Shown: piece after piece, positions 1 to 11,329 of the stretch
Layout of the letters: the number at the start of each line of letters is the position of its first letter
Numbering within the stretch: the first letter of the stretch is position 1
Assembly (NCBI GenBank): GCA_020205615.1
Contig: CM035163.1
Span: forward strand, 135,255,575-135,319,574
Direction of reading: 5' to 3'
DNA from: Panax quinquefolius
Lineage: Eukaryota; Streptophyta; Magnoliopsida; Apiales; Araliaceae
Length of the DNA stretch: 64,000 nt
The notes under the pieces: generated by a model
What the model was told of the DNA's origin: nothing
Databases searched by the model: none
What the model saw: only the letters and a program-made list of their open reading frames with translations
Program-made: the position numbers and the translations under genes

Positions 1-230
1 ATAATAATTCCATTGTGGGGTCCACCAATGATTGTCTTAGATTATCAATTTAATATTTTCCTAACACAAAGAATATTCCCTGACCAATCGAATATAATAT
101 AACAACTTGCATATTTTGCAAAATTTATAAATACTACCCACAACTATAATATTATCTCAAATTCACACCATAATATTAAAAAAATTATTTTGAGAAAATT
201 AATTCTTTATTCATAAAATCTGGGGTTTCA
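1..230 (-). repeat. LTR A, partial 3' LTR of gypsy element 1
   Basis: The sequence matches the U3 end of the other minus-strand LTRs: the block with TCCACCAATGATTG, the stretch AATCGAATATAATATAAC, and the terminal form of GGGGTCTTACA near 221-230. A polypurine-tract remnant follows (CTCCACTCCTTATG on the plus strand). The rest lies left of the window. The exact boundary is uncertain by a few bases because the last bases are altered. Confidence 0.7.
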
Positions 231-239
231 TAATCTCCA

Positions 240-440
240 CTCCTTATGGAATTTCACCCTCGAAATTTACGTACGTACCTGGTATGTCGAACAGGTGAGG
301 ATACCTTGACTTCATTTCAGATTCTAACTCTTGAGGTATAACCTTTGAGTGTTGAATACGATTCTTCTTATCCAAGATTTTAACACGTATCTCCTCAAAC
401 GTTAAATCATCTGCTATCTCGTCCGGTTATAATGTGGTTC
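240..440 (-). pseudogene. Chromodomain / integrase C-terminal remnant of gypsy element 1
   Basis: Just inside the polypurine tract, this segment is colinear with 9340-9530 of the complete element, where the reading includes the chromodomain-like motif VLWRNHD...TWELESEM. Here it carries several indels and no open frame. In Tekay/Del-type chromoviruses this domain ends integrase and directs insertion to heterochromatin. That role is family knowledge; this copy cannot make it. Confidence 0.55.
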
Positions 441-664
441 GGGTCATCCACATATTTACGTAACATCGATACGTTAAAAACGTTATGAACACGCAACATA
501 TTTGGCGGTAAAACGAGTCTATAAGCTACCGTTCCTACTCAATCGAGGATTTCAAATGAGCCAATTAAATTGAGGGTTGAGATTTCCTCTCTTCAGCAAC
601 TCTTGCTTTTAAAATAACGCCCTCTTGAACCTTCTTCTTAGTATTCATCATCCGGTCTCAGAGT

Positions 665-960
665 TTAGTAGCTTTTAACTTTTACTTTATCGATTAAAGT
701 CGATTCTACTCGTATATTCGTTATCTTCATGTGGGTCCCTCGAGTCTTTAACTCTATCTTCATCATTTGTAAGTTATACGAAATGAGTCTTTGTGTTAAC
801 AACATCGCACTAGTAAACGCATACGATCTTCTACTCAACACGTCAGCTACCACGTTCGCTCTTCCACGATGATATTGAATGGTACGATCGTAATCTTCAA
901 CAGCTCGAGTCAATGTCTTTGGCGCATGATACGTTCATTTTTAAGTAAAGAAATATTTGA
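665..960 (-). pseudogene. RNase H end and start of integrase region, gypsy element 1
   Basis: The minus-strand frame 665-913 contains DYDRTIQYHRGRANVVADVL, the conserved linker that follows RNase H in Ty3/gypsy pol, then the poorly conserved stretch leading to integrase. Upstream sequence (to 960) matches the RNase H end of the complete element at about 10930-11043. At about 962 the match jumps over the whole RT body to sequence equivalent to about 12130, which marks a deletion of roughly 1.1 kb. Non-functional fragment. Confidence 0.75.
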
Positions 961-1323
961 GGGTTTAAGAAATGGGTTTTATACTGGGGTCAATACAAAA
1001 TTCGATTTCACGCTCTAGGGGTAGGCTAGGAAGCCTTCAAGAATACGTCAGGAAATTTATTAACAATAGAAATACCCTTCAAAACTGTGACCCTCATCCA
1101 AGACTTGGATAGTACGTCACATTGATACCAACCGTGACTTCTATCCTTTAACCTGGATAGCACCTCACAATGATACCTATCAACTTGCCATCTTCATTCA
1201 CGATGTCGCCTACAGAAATTCTGGCTTCGGTGCATTCCACACAAGGAAGTCAACAATGAAAGGATCGGGGCTCTTTACTTATGGCTTGATATGACAATGA
1301 TTGACTTTAGTGGTTTGGTTACT

Positions 1324-1640
1324 TTAAATTCGCATAGCAAGTTGGTTAGGAGTATGAAAGCTAACCACCTTAAGAAAAGCATGATGAGTAGTAAACCAAT
1401 CGTTTCCAAAAATCACATCAAAGGCAAGTATTTTCAAAGAGATAAGATCGACAGGTAACGTGAAAGTGTTGATTTGAATCAAATAAGATTTATAAACAGT
1501 GGAGGTAACGAAGATTTCTACTAACGAGGTTTTAACTAATAAGTCAAAGTCTAACTTCTCCGGAGTCAAATTTAAATGTTGAGCGCAAGCAAGAGAGATA
1601 AAATAATGGGTAGAATCGGTATCTTATAAGGTATAGACTT
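1324..1640 (-). pseudogene. Aspartic protease fragment, gypsy element 1
   Basis: The minus-strand frame 1324-1569 gives LDFDLLVKTSL...FVTSTVYKSYLIQINTFTLP, which aligns with the protease region of the element at 12481-12789. The D-S/T-G active-site part would lie at about 1600-1640, where the frame is broken. The residual protease is followed directly by a shortened gag. Confidence 0.7.
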
Positions 1641-1659
1641 CGCAAGAATTTATAATTAA

Positions 1660-2043
1660 CTAACCCGTGCTAACTTCGTTCGGGTTACTCGCTTTTGAGA
1701 AGTCACGAAAAACGCTCTTCCTGAATCCACCTACTTTGTTTTGTCCGTATCCGCCTTTGGTGCCACCATCCCAGCTGGACTTGACTTCACTATACGACAA
1801 AATCGGGCTAAATGACCTTCTCTTCTTGAAATTTCTACTTCTATTATCTTGGCCATGATTACCACCAAAGTGTTTACCATTCTTGGCATGATAATTTCCC
1901 CCACGATGGTTATCATTATTCTGATGGCCGTTGCCACCGGTACGATTATTATCGTGTTGTTGGTCGTTACCTTTTGGTTGAGCTGACTCAACGCTCTCAT
2001 GTGCTTCATTGCTTATCTCAGCATTTTCAGATGCCATTTTCAC
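1660..2043 (-). pseudogene. Shortened gag with an open 127-codon frame, gypsy element 1
   Basis: The frame starts MKMASENAE, like the gag starts at 13944 and 63927 (MTSENVE-type), then passes into the Asn/Gly/His-rich linker that normally precedes the zinc knuckles (repeats such as GGNGHQNNDNHRGGN), and ends near SNPNEVSTG, which belongs to the protease spacer. The capsid-like core and both CCHC knuckles are absent, so an internal deletion joins the gag start to its C-terminal linker. The frame is open over 127 codons. It may be chance or a minimal product of a non-autonomous derivative; nothing here supports a function. Confidence 0.6.
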
Positions 2044-2204
2044 ACACTATCACAAAACAATGGTTAATTAACATAACACATATTATCCCTATACTCTGAC
2101 CGACCAATTAAATACCACATAAACTTAGGTAGGTCATACTAGCGAAGGAATTCCCCGTCTCTCCCCTCCTAGTTCTTGTCTCACATCTCAGCCAGGGATC
2201 ATAT

Positions 2205-2224
2205 CCCTAAGCTTTGATACCAAC
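2205..2224 (-). other. Primer binding site of gypsy element 1
   Basis: The plus strand reads GCTTTGATACCAAC next to the LTR edge. The minus strand is therefore GTTGGTATCAAAGC, which matches the TGGTATCAGAGC primer site complementary to plant initiator tRNA-Met except at one or two bases. Its place immediately inside LTR B identifies B as the 5' LTR and fixes the element's orientation. Confidence 0.8.
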
Positions 2225-4758
2225 TGTGATGCCCCCAAAATAGGTATACATCACCTATTCTGAGTCGCCACTTACATGGTACATAAATCAAATACAAACT
2301 TAATTATACAACAATCGTGTAAAATACGACAAAACATAAACTGAGAGTTTTAATAAGAATATTGTCATCTAGACAGTATTCAAACACAATGGAGTCCTCA
2401 TTACATTTATTATCACACTATTTCTCAGAATAGTGAGGACTACTAATACACCATCTAGGACCATCACTCCGTTTCCCGGGCTCAATCACAATTTATATTC
2501 TCATTTCTTGAAGAGAACGATGAAAGAAAGAAAGTGAGCTCAACTAGCCCCTTAAGAAATATTATGACTAAGATAATGCGAAATAAATTATCCTTAGCCT
2601 TCAACAGTATAACAACTGATAGAATATAATAGACAACAAGTTTTAGATCAAAAACTGCAGCGAAAATAAGCAATCCATTAAAAGAGTCAAGTAGAGAATA
2701 AAATCTACTATCTTTTATGATTTAAAGGTTTTTCATCATTTTTTATCATTTGAGACTCGACTTTTAATAAATAATCCACATCATCGAATCACCCCTGCAC
2801 TACGGCCAAAGATATTCTTTAGTATCACGACCACAAATTCCATGCACTACGGGCCAAGGATATTTGTGTATTCATCAACCGTCCTGAACATGCCATAAAA
2901 CAATTCATCTTTGCTCCCTTGGCCGAAGAGAATCCATAGCCATAATCATACCAAAAACTGTCCATCAATGCATTACGGGCCAATGAGGACTTTTTACCAC
3001 ATCATTTATAACATTACGGTCATGATTACACCGAATAATCCCTGGTCATAATCATACCAAGTCCATCTATGCACTACAGGCCACAGATGACTTTGAACAA
3101 AATATAAACATGAGGATGATGACAATGATATAAGAATTCAATAAAACAATTTCACAAATTATTTTGTACAGGAACTAATAACGTCCAAATTGTCAACATG
3201 ATACTGCTTTATAGAGTAAAATTTAAGAATGCTCAGAAGAATATTTCCATGAAAATTACTGGATGAAGCGCAAATATCAAGGATATTCCACTAATTTCAT
3301 GGAGTATAGAAGTCAAAATTTTAATCAATCGAGTATATATACCGAATGGAATAACAAAAGATATCACCACGCATGCGATAGAGACCGCATGCAGACGAGG
3401 TTATTCCAACGAAGAATAATAATAACGGAACGGTCGGTGAAATTCAATTCACAAGCGGGATGTTCCAACAGAATAATAAATGCGAATAAATAAATGATGG
3501 AACCAGTCCCACAGATATATACGCACGGGATATTCCGGCGTAAATATAAAAGACAGAATAGTAAAATGGAACCAGGTCCGGCGTATAGCACAGACAGGAT
3601 ATTCCGATAGAAATATAAAGACGGAATAATAAAATGGAACCAGGTCCAGCGTATAGCACAGACAGGATATTCCGACAGAATAGTAAATGCGAAATAATAA
3701 AATGGAAACAGGTCCGGCGTATAGCACAGACAAGATATTCCGACAGAAATATAAAGATGGAATAATAAAAGAATGTCACCAAGTATAGGGTATTCCGCGT
3801 ATACAGGTTATTCCAACAGAATAATAAGAAATGGAATAACAACAGTTCTATTCATGAATATAAAAAAAATATCCCTTACCGTAAAAGAACTAGATATAAG
3901 AGTAGTGAAGTAGTAGAAAACTTTTCTTCTATCTCTCTATAGTCTCTCTCTATAGTTTCTCTCTTTAGAGTTCAGTGAATTTGTAAGAAAATAATGAAGG
4001 AATGAGCTTCTATTTATATGAAAATGGAATGCATAGTAAGAATTAACCCATGAACTAGTCTAGATTGATTTACTTTAATCGACGATCCATATTTAAAAAA
4101 AATTTTTAAATAAAATATAATATTTTCTATTTATATAAAAAGATTTTTATTATTCAAACACTATGCAAAAACACTATGCAACACTATGCAACACTATGCA
4201 TAATAAAATATAATATATTCTATTTATAGAATAACTTTAATAAAGTATTCGCTTTATATAAAAAGATGTTTATGTTTTATTACGTTAATAATACGAATAA
4301 AACAAAACGTCATCATCGCTTATAATAATTCATATTATTAATCAACAATAATTGAATTAAACCGAGTGACTTCTCACATAAATATCAATAATCAATATCG
4401 TAATGTCTACTATCAACAACGCCAGACATCGTATTCTTTACTTTTACTACTGAGAGTAGTTCAACAATGATCAACGGTAAAACTTCCGCCGCTTATTTCA
4501 ATAAAATATTTTTGTCATTTTCTCGATCGACAATAATTACATTTAGGGGTCCACCAATGATTGTACCATCGTCGCATTTAATATTTTTTCGACACAAAGA
4601 ATATTCCCCACCAATCGAATATAATATAACAACTTGCATACTTTGCAAAATTTATAAATACTACCCACAACTATAATATTATCTCAAATTTACACCATAA
4701 TATTAAAAAATTATTTCGAGAAAATTAATTCTTTATTCATAAAATCTTGGGTTTCACA
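2225..4758 (-). repeat. LTR B, 5' LTR of gypsy element 1 (subfamily 1)
   Basis: It begins TGTGATGCCCCCAAAATAGG and ends near CTTGGGTTTCACA, the two ends shared by the whole family here. Length is 2534 bp. The U3 end is at the right. A TATA-like box (minus TATAAATAG type) lies near 4011-4020, so the left ~1.8 kb is transcribed leader. That leader holds a block of about 60-bp repeats at 3400-3830 (GGATATTCCGACAG ... GGAACCAGGTCC) and an array built on CACTACGGGCCAA(A/G)GATATTC at 2790-3090. An AACACTATGC tetrad lies at 4155-4200 in U3. Confidence 0.85.
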
Positions 4759-4759
4759 G

Positions 4760-5093
4760 CTAGGTCTACAATGGAATCGTAATTCATTGCTTTAGACAAA
4801 GTTTGGAGAAGAAGGTTTCGAGTGGCTTCGTAATTTCTTAGAGGATATTCCAAATTGGTCAAGACACACGTGCCTATATATGTATACATTTGTGATAGCC
4901 AATCGGCGATTGGAAGATTACAGAGTCATTTATATAACGGTAAGTCACGCCATATACGACGAAGACATAATACCGTTAGACAATTGCTCTCAAATGGAAT
5001 TATCTCAATTGACTATATAAAGTCAAAAGATAATATTACGGATCCGCTTACGAAAGGTTTAACAAGAGAGCAAGTGGAAAAATCATCGAGGTG
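4760..5093 (+). pseudogene. Copia pol, RNase H C-terminal fragment
   Basis: Readable motifs in order are RSTMES-FIALDK, EWLRNFLEDIP, then in another frame VPIYVYICDSQSAIGR, the SRHIRRRHNTVRQLL helix, and the terminal DYIKSKDNITDPLTKGL. This is the classic end of the Ty1/copia RNase H domain (ADE-/DSQSAI-, KYIxxRHxxxR, and the NxADPLTKxL tail). There is a stop in the STMES*FIAL segment (GAA to TAA type) and at least two frameshifts between 4795 and 4855. It is therefore dead, and the first ~1.2 kb of RT/RNase H is missing. Confidence 0.85.
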
Positions 5094-5707
5094 AATGGGT
5101 TTAAAGCCTATTGTTTAAATAAGAGTCGTCATACTGGCAACCCAACCTAGCTGACTGGAGATCCCAAGATCTAGGTTCAATGGGCAAACCAAACTATGTA
5201 GTACTCAGTAAAGCACTGAGGATATATTTACTCCTAACCATTCCTAAAATGAGACAGTGCACATCTGCCGCGAGAATTAGGATAAGTTATGCTTTTAATG
5301 ACTTTTATATCTTGAAATACGTTCAAGTGGGGTATTGCAGGATACTCTTCATAGAAGTCACCTATGTGAGTAAGAAGGGGGCCACTTCTGTGAGAATTTT
5401 GAAGGCTAAATTCTCTAATACACTTACGGAACTAAGAGGTGTTTCAAGGCCAAAATGAACACAAACGTGAGAACCAACTATGTCTGAAGGGATATTTTGT
5501 GAATTCTATTGTCTTGGTTTACACGAAAATCTGACAGTTCAAAGACATCAAGTCTAATGATTAGCCAAGTAAATTCGATAGATTTTACTAGGGCAAGTTC
5601 AAAGCGACTAGGCTACTTAACCTAATGAAATATCTTTTCTTATGTACTCGAACTAGTGTCTGCATATTCATAACATATTTTACATATTGTAAAGCCAATT
5701 TTACATT

Positions 5708-5719
5708 CATGTAGGGGAT
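5708..5719 (+). other. Copia polypurine tract
   Basis: CATGTAGGGGAT sits directly before the TGTTGGAAATGAG start of the copia LTR. This is the usual place of the plus-strand primer of plant copia elements and supports the LTR start at 5720. Confidence 0.6.
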
Positions 5720-6677
5720 TGTTGGAAATGAGATTTGAAATATTAAATATTAGAGCATTTTGAGGCTCAATTAAATAAGGGACCCATATTCCAAAAATAT
5801 CGGGTCTTTGCACCAATGTGTTCTCCTTAATGAGGAGTATAACATGGTATATTTATATGTTCAAATCCATTAAGAATTGAATGATAAAATTGACTCTAAA
5901 GTCACCTACTTGATATGTTGAAAACTACAAAGTCCCACATCGGGTACTAAAGGGAAAATTGAAGAACATATATATGGGATGTTTACTCAATGGGAAGGGC
6001 CCCAAGGGGCACCCCATTTTTGTGGAAGGGAGAGGACCCAGCCAAGGCTTGGTTCGAACCCACACGCGCGCCGCCACCGCCTTCCGTCCGGTCGGGTCAT
6101 AATATATATATCTTTTTTTGGGCAAAATCTGTTTATCAGATTTTGTTTAAACTACGTAGTTTTGATGGCAGTTGTGACCCAACGGTAATAAGTTTATTCT
6201 ATAAATAAACAAGTGGCCTCCCGTTCCAAAAAGTGTTTTTTCCTCCAAGTTCCTTCCTTATTCTTTGTTTCGAAGTTTTCGTCTTTCTTTGTTCGAAGTT
6301 CACATTTACAGATTTCCGTGTTAGTTCCATAGTCTATTCTCGTTTCCGCTTTCCGCTTGGACCGTAAAATCCGTTATCTCGCAAAGTGTTGCGATAAGTT
6401 ATTTCCATAGTTTTCTTCATACATGCATCATTAACATTAATTTAAGTTCAGTACATAACATAAATATTGGTTCAACGAATTCTTAATTTTGTAATGCTAC
6501 TAATTAAGAATTGAAATCCGTTTTATCTTGGGAAACAATTATTCAATTAACCCTTAGCATCTGTGGGGGAATAAATTTGCTTTAAGGAGACTTTGTGAAT
6601 TCAAAGGACTCGAATTTATTCATATTTTCTGTGTTATATATATATATATATATATAAAATTATGTTCTATATAATCA

Positions 6678-6712
<35 letters not shown>

Positions 6713-6740
6713 TAATACTATATATTACAGATAACACAAT
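5720..6740 (+). repeat. Copia 3' LTR (end uncertain)
   Basis: It starts TGTTGGAAATGAGATTTG after the polypurine tract. It contains copia-LTR-like sequence up to at least GGGGGAATAAATTTGC and GGAGACTTTGTGAATTC (about 6565-6602). Two AT microsatellites at 6639-6657 and 6685-6708 follow, and a CA terminus could lie near ACAGATAACA at 6729-6738. No second LTR is present, so I cannot fix the end. The last ~100 bp before 6842 may be host flank. Confidence 0.5.
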
Positions 6741-6841
6741 CTAGCTTAAATAAAGATTCCTAGCTAGGCATCAGATTGCTGAATCTCCTGCAGCGGCAAC
6801 CGACAATTAAGAGACGTTGGTTCAGGAAAGATCAACACATT

Positions 6842-6846
6842 ACTTG
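6842..6846. other. Target site duplication, left copy (gypsy element 2)
   Basis: ACTTG at 6842-6846 is repeated exactly at 16578-16582, directly outside both LTR ends. Five bases is the normal duplication made by gypsy integrases. Confidence 0.9.
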
Positions 6847-9295
6847 TGTGACGCCCCCAAAATCAGGTATACATCACCCATCTTGGGTAGTCAGATACAT
6901 GGTACAGAATTTAAATACAACTTACTAATATAACTGTCGTGTACAATACGACATAAACTGTGAGTTTGAATACAAATATTGTCTACTAGATATTATACAA
7001 ACTCAAAAGGAGTCCTCATTACAATTATTATCACACTATTTCACAGAATAGTGAGGACTACTAATGCTATCCTCCGGACCATTACTCCGCTTCCCAGACT
7101 CGTCCCAACTATGTTCTCATTTCACGAGAAGAGCGATTGAAAGAAAGGGTGAGCTCAACTAGCCCAATGAAGAAATATTATGACTAAGATAATGCAAAAA
7201 AAATTATCAATAGCCTTCAACATTGTTAAACCGATAAAATATAATAAACATCAAGTTTAAGCTGCAATGAACAAGCAATCCATTAAAAGAGTCAAGTAGA
7301 AAATAAAATCTACTATCTTTTATGATTTAAAAGGTTTTCATCATCATTAAAAGTGAGACTCGACTTTAATAAATAATCCACATCATCGAATCACCCCGCA
7401 CTACGCATCGGCCAAGGATATTCTTTAGTATCACGACCACAATTATTCATGACTACGGGCGAGAATAGTTGTGTATTCATTAATGGTCATGATCATGCCA
7501 ACAATCATCCATCAATGCACTACTGACCACTTGAGGATTTTTACCACATCATTTGTAACATTACGGTCATGATTACACCAATAATCCACAGTCATAATCA
7601 TACCAAGTCCATCCATGCTCTACAGCCACACGAGATGACTTTAAAAAAAATATAAACATGAGGATGATGACAATGATATAAGAATTCAATAAAACAAGTT
7701 CAAGAATTATTTTATCCGTGAATTATTAACGTCAAATTGTCAACATGATCTTTGTTTTGTAGAGTAAAATTCAAGAATGATCGGAAGAATATTTCCATGA
7801 AAAGATCTTTGGATGAAACGCAAAATATCAAGGATATTCTACTAATTTCATGGAGTATAGAAGTCAAAGTTTTAACCAATTTGGGTATAATAAAGAATGG
7901 AATAACAAAAGAAATCACCATGCATGCGGTGCTTGGCATAGATGTTATTCCAATGAATAATAATAACGGAACCAAAGTCGTGAAATTCACAAGCATGGAT
8001 GTTCCAATGAGAATAATAAAGATGGAACCCGATCCTGTAAAACACATGAGATAGGATATTCCAATGAATGATAAAGATTTTAACCAGTCCTGGTGTAAAA
8101 ACACATGTATGTGATGTTCCAATGCGAGAATAATAAAGAGCGGAACCAAATTAGGTGTAAAACACATGAGCATGTGATGTTCCAATGTAATAATAGAAGA
8201 ATGTCACCAAGTATAGGGTAAAATCACAGATATCAAAGTTATTCCAATGAGAATAATAAGCAATGGAATAACATAAGGATTTCACCAAGAATAGGGTATC
8301 TGGCGTATCAAAGTTATGTATAGGGTATGCCACTTTTACGAGTTATTCCAATGTAATAATAATAAATGGAATAACGAAGTTCTCTTCATGAATAAGAAAG
8401 AATAACACCCTTACGGGTATAACAAATAATATTCCCTACCTTAGAAGAACCGAATATTGGCAAAGTGAAGTAGCGAGAATACTTTTCTTCTTTCTCTCTA
8501 TAGTTTCTCTCTCTGAGAGTTTCAAAGTGAATTAAATAAGAAAATAATGAAGGAATGAGCTTATATTTATAGGAAAATAGAATGCATAGTAATTAATCCA
8601 TGAACGGTCCAGTTGATTTACTTTTATCTGACGGTCCATATTTAAAGCAAAATCTTTTAAATAAAATATAATATATTCTATTTATATAAAAACATTTTAC
8701 TATGCAAACACTATACAACACTATGCAAAACACTATGCAACACTATGCGTAATAAAATATAATATATTTTATTTATAAAATAACTTTAATAAAGTATTAC
8801 ATTTTATATAAAAGATGTTTCGCTTTTATTACGTTAATAATACTGAATAAAACAAAACGTCATTATCGCTTATAATAATTCATATTATTAATCGACAATA
8901 ATGGAATCAAACCGAGTGACTTCTCACATAAGCATCGATAATCAATACCGTGTGCTACTTGTGCAACCACACATATTCTCGTATTTTTTACTACCGAAAG
9001 TAGTTCAATAGTATCAACGGTAAAACTTCCGCCGTTATTTCAATAAAATATTTTTGTCGTTTTCTCAATCAAACAATAATTACATTGTGGGTCCACCAAT
9101 GATTGAGTAGTTATACGAATATTCCTCGCTAAATCGAATACTCTCACCAATCGAATATAATATAACCACTTGCATACTTTGCAAAATTTATAAATATTAC
9201 CCACAACTATAACATTATATCAAATTATTTCATAATATTCAAAAATAATATTTATAGAAAATTCATCTTTTTATTTATAAAAGTCGGGTCTTACA
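6847..9295 (-). repeat. LTR C, 3' LTR of gypsy element 2
   Basis: Begins TGTGACGCCCCCAAAATC and ends GGTCTTACA, 2449 bp, collinear with LTR D. TATA-type box (TATAAATATAAG on the minus strand) lies near 8560-8572. Transcribed leader repeats include CTACGGGCC...GATATTC units (7395-7630) and GGAACC...GATGTTCCAATG units (7945-8200). Several AACACTATGCAA copies lie at 8705-8750. Confidence 0.9.
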
Positions 9296-9312
9296 ACCTC
9301 CCTTCTTATGAA
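9296..9312 (-). other. Polypurine tract, gypsy element 2
   Basis: The minus strand reads CATAAGAAGGGAGGT directly before the LTR start TGTAAGACCC. It is preceded by the AATTTCGAGGCGAAATTTC motif common just upstream of the tract in this lineage. This marks the end of pol and the start of the 3' LTR. Confidence 0.8.
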
Positions 9313-9335
9313 ATTTCGCCTCGAAATTAGAGTAT

Positions 9336-9530
9336 GCGATACTGGTATGTCGAAGAGGTAAGGATACCTTGATTTCATTTCGATTCTAACTCCCAAGTCA
9401 TCTCCTCAACATCGTGGTTCCTCCACAAAACTTTGACTTGAGGTATAACCTTGAGGCGTAGAATATGTTCCTTCTTATCTAAAATTTGAACAGAACCTCT
9501 TCATACGTCAAATCTTCCGCTATTTTGTCC
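9336..9530 (-). pseudogene. Chromodomain-like end of integrase, gypsy element 2
   Basis: Read on the minus strand with frame changes, this gives AEDLTYEEV, VIPQVKVLWRNHDVEEMTWE and LESEMKSRYPYLF. This is the degenerate chromodomain at the integrase C-terminus of Tekay-type elements, normally used to bind heterochromatin marks. At least three frameshifts interrupt it here. The same block recurs at 37850-38030 and 59345-59530. Confidence 0.7.
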
Positions 9531-9599
9531 TGGTTCTAACTCAATAATATGGTTCGGTCTTTCACATATTTACGTAACATGGATATGTGAAAAACGTTA

Positions 9600-10500
9600 T
9601 GAACACGAGACATATTTGGCGGTAAAAGCGAGTCTATAGGCCACGCTTCCTACTCGATCGAGGATTAAAATGGACCGATGAATCGAGGATTAAGTTTTCT
9701 CTCTTTCCAAATCTTGTAACTCCTTTCCATGGAGCAATTCTTAACAACACATGATCTCCTATATCAAATTCCACGTCCTTTCGATGAAGATCGGCATAAC
9801 TCTTTTGTCGATTTTGTGAGGTTTTTATCGTTGTCGGATCGTTTGAATCTTTTCCGTAGTCATACGTACCAACTCCGGTCCCAACAACGTTGCTTCACCC
9901 ACCTCATCCCAAAGATAATCTTGGAGAACACACTTTCTTCCATACAACGCTTGAATGGAGCCATGCCAATACTTGCTTAATAAGCATTGTTGTAGGAAAA
10001 CTCCACCAATGGTAAGAACTTGTCCCAACTCCTTGAAATCAAGGACACGAGTCTTAATAGATCTTCAAGAGTTTGAATAGTCCTCTCCATTTGTCCGTCC
10101 GTCTCGAGGATGATATCTTAGAACTAAATCGTAAGTCTGTGCCCATAGCTTTTTGCAAACTAACCCAAAATCGTGAAGTGAATCTTGGGTCTCGATCGAA
10201 ACTATGGATACTTAAAGCATACCATGCGATCTTACAATCTCGTTTATGTACATACGAGACAAGACGTTCAAGTGTATAAGTTTCTCGTATCGGTAAGAAA
10301 TGAGCGGACTTGGTCAATCTATCAACAATGACCCAAATCGCATCAATGCCTTGAGAAACCTTAGGAAGACCGTGCAGAAATCCATCCATGGTAATGTGCT
10401 CCCACTTCCATTCGAATTTCAAGTGGTTGCAATGGACCTTTTGGTACTGATGCTCCGCTTTAACTCGTTGACAAGTTAGACACCTTGAGATAAACAAATA
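9600..10500 (-). pseudogene. Integrase, gypsy element 2
   Basis: The best frame, 10054-10497, carries the end of the zinc-binding HHCC module (CLTCQRVKAEHQ) and then the catalytic core start (WEHITMDGFLHGLP with the first Asp, and DAIWVIVDRLTKSAHFLP). DRDPRFTSRFW, with the second catalytic Asp, follows. The segment that should hold the catalytic Glu (AYHPQTDGQ-E) is out of frame. Downstream sequence to 9600 covers the GPY-type C-terminal half in fragments. This enzyme would insert the cDNA into the chromosome; as written it is broken. Confidence 0.8.
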
Positions 10501-10929
10501 TTATCTCTCTCTTCATATTGCTCCACCAAAATATATGATTTAATATCATGATACATTTGGTACTCCCGAGATGGATTGCAAATGGTGTGTTGTGCGCCTC
10601 CATCATGATATTATACTTTAAATCGTGGTCGTTAGGAACACAAAGTCCGGAGTTGACTCAAGTATTCCTTCTTCATCGATTCTTGCTTCCTAAGATAGCA
10701 CCTCTTTACTTTTCTTCCTCATACGCATCGGACTCCCAGTCCGTAGCTTGAGCGACTTTAACTTTATCGATTAAAGTCGGTTCTACTCGTATATTCGCTT
10801 ATCATCACATGAGTCCTCTCGAGTCTTTAACTCTATCTCCATCCTTTGCAAGTCACACAAAATGGGCCTTTGTGTTGACAATAACGCACTCGTGCTTTCT
10901 GCATACGATCTTCTACTCAATCGCGTCGC

Positions 10930-11241
10930 CTACCACGTTCGCTTTTCGGGATGGTATTGGATGGTATGATCATAATCTTTCAACATTTCAAGCCAACGTC
11001 GTTGTCGCATGTTGAGTTCCTTTTGAGTGAAAAAATATTTGAGGCTTTTATGATCCGTAAAGATCTCCACTTTCTCCCCATACAAGTAATGCCTCCAAAT
11101 TTTAAGTGCAAAGATAACAAATGCTTGCCTCCTGCGGATCATGAGTAGGATAATTCCTCTCATATTCTTTGAGTTGTCATGCGAGGCATAGGCTATAACT
11201 TTTCCATGTTGCATAAGAACACATCCCAACCCTTTGCTCAA
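10930..11241 (-). pseudogene. RNase H domain, gypsy element 2
   Basis: The frame of 103 codons starts [19 protein letters not shown], followed by the conserved [19 protein letters not shown] and [20 protein letters not shown]. These are standard Ty3/gypsy RNase H landmarks. The domain degrades the RNA strand during reverse transcription. The start upstream (about 11250-11330) and the exit (the NVVADALSR linker near 10915) are in other frames, so it is a fragment of one original polyprotein. Confidence 0.85.
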
Positions 11242-11329
11242 GCATCACCGTAGATGACAAATCCCTCCGAGCTAGATGGTATTGTCAAAACAGGTGCTGA
11301 AATAAGTCTCCTCTTGAGTTCTTGAAAAC

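Larger units (their letters stand above)
1..4758 (-). mobile_element. Gypsy element 1 (Tekay/Del-like), internally deleted, cut by the window edge
   Basis: On the minus strand this reads 5' LTR (2225-4758), primer site, shortened interior (231-2224), then the end of the 3' LTR (1-230). The interior is only about 2 kb, against 4.8 kb in the better copy at 6847-16577. Comparison with that copy shows RNase H-side sequence jumping straight to the start of the RT region near 962, so the RT body is gone, and most of integrase is also missing. Pieces of gag, protease, RNase H and chromodomain remain in the expected order. It cannot supply its own enzymes. Its right edge lies directly against a copia pol fragment, so it probably inserted into that copia element. 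The left target duplication is outside the window. Confidence 0.8.
4759..6841 (+). mobile_element. Ty1/copia element, 3' end only
   Basis: Plus-strand copia remains in the order RNase H C-terminus, untranslated spacer, polypurine tract, 3' LTR. The 5' side is cut off by gypsy element 1 at 4758, and the far side meets gypsy element 2 at 6847. The spacer carries phrases typical of plant copia 3' ends (GGCAAACCAAACTATGTAGT, then AAGCACTGAGGATATA). The rest of the copia element is expected left of the window. Family assignment within copia is not possible from this much sequence. Confidence 0.75.

Noticed and set aside
3400..3830. CRISPR-like alternation of repeats and spacers
   Set aside because: The units are diverged tandem repeats of an LTR leader with no separate spacers; plant nuclear DNA.
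3364..3842. Overlapping 75-132-codon frames with repeated LYAGPGSILLF phrases
   Set aside because: They are read-through of the ~60-bp LTR leader repeats. The same artefact recurs at 7712-8185, 15216-15553, 36501-36842 and 47837-48149.
5180..5458. 92-codon frame after copia pol
   Set aside because: It lies in the untranslated spacer before the copia polypurine tract, whose nucleotide sequence is typical of that spacer.
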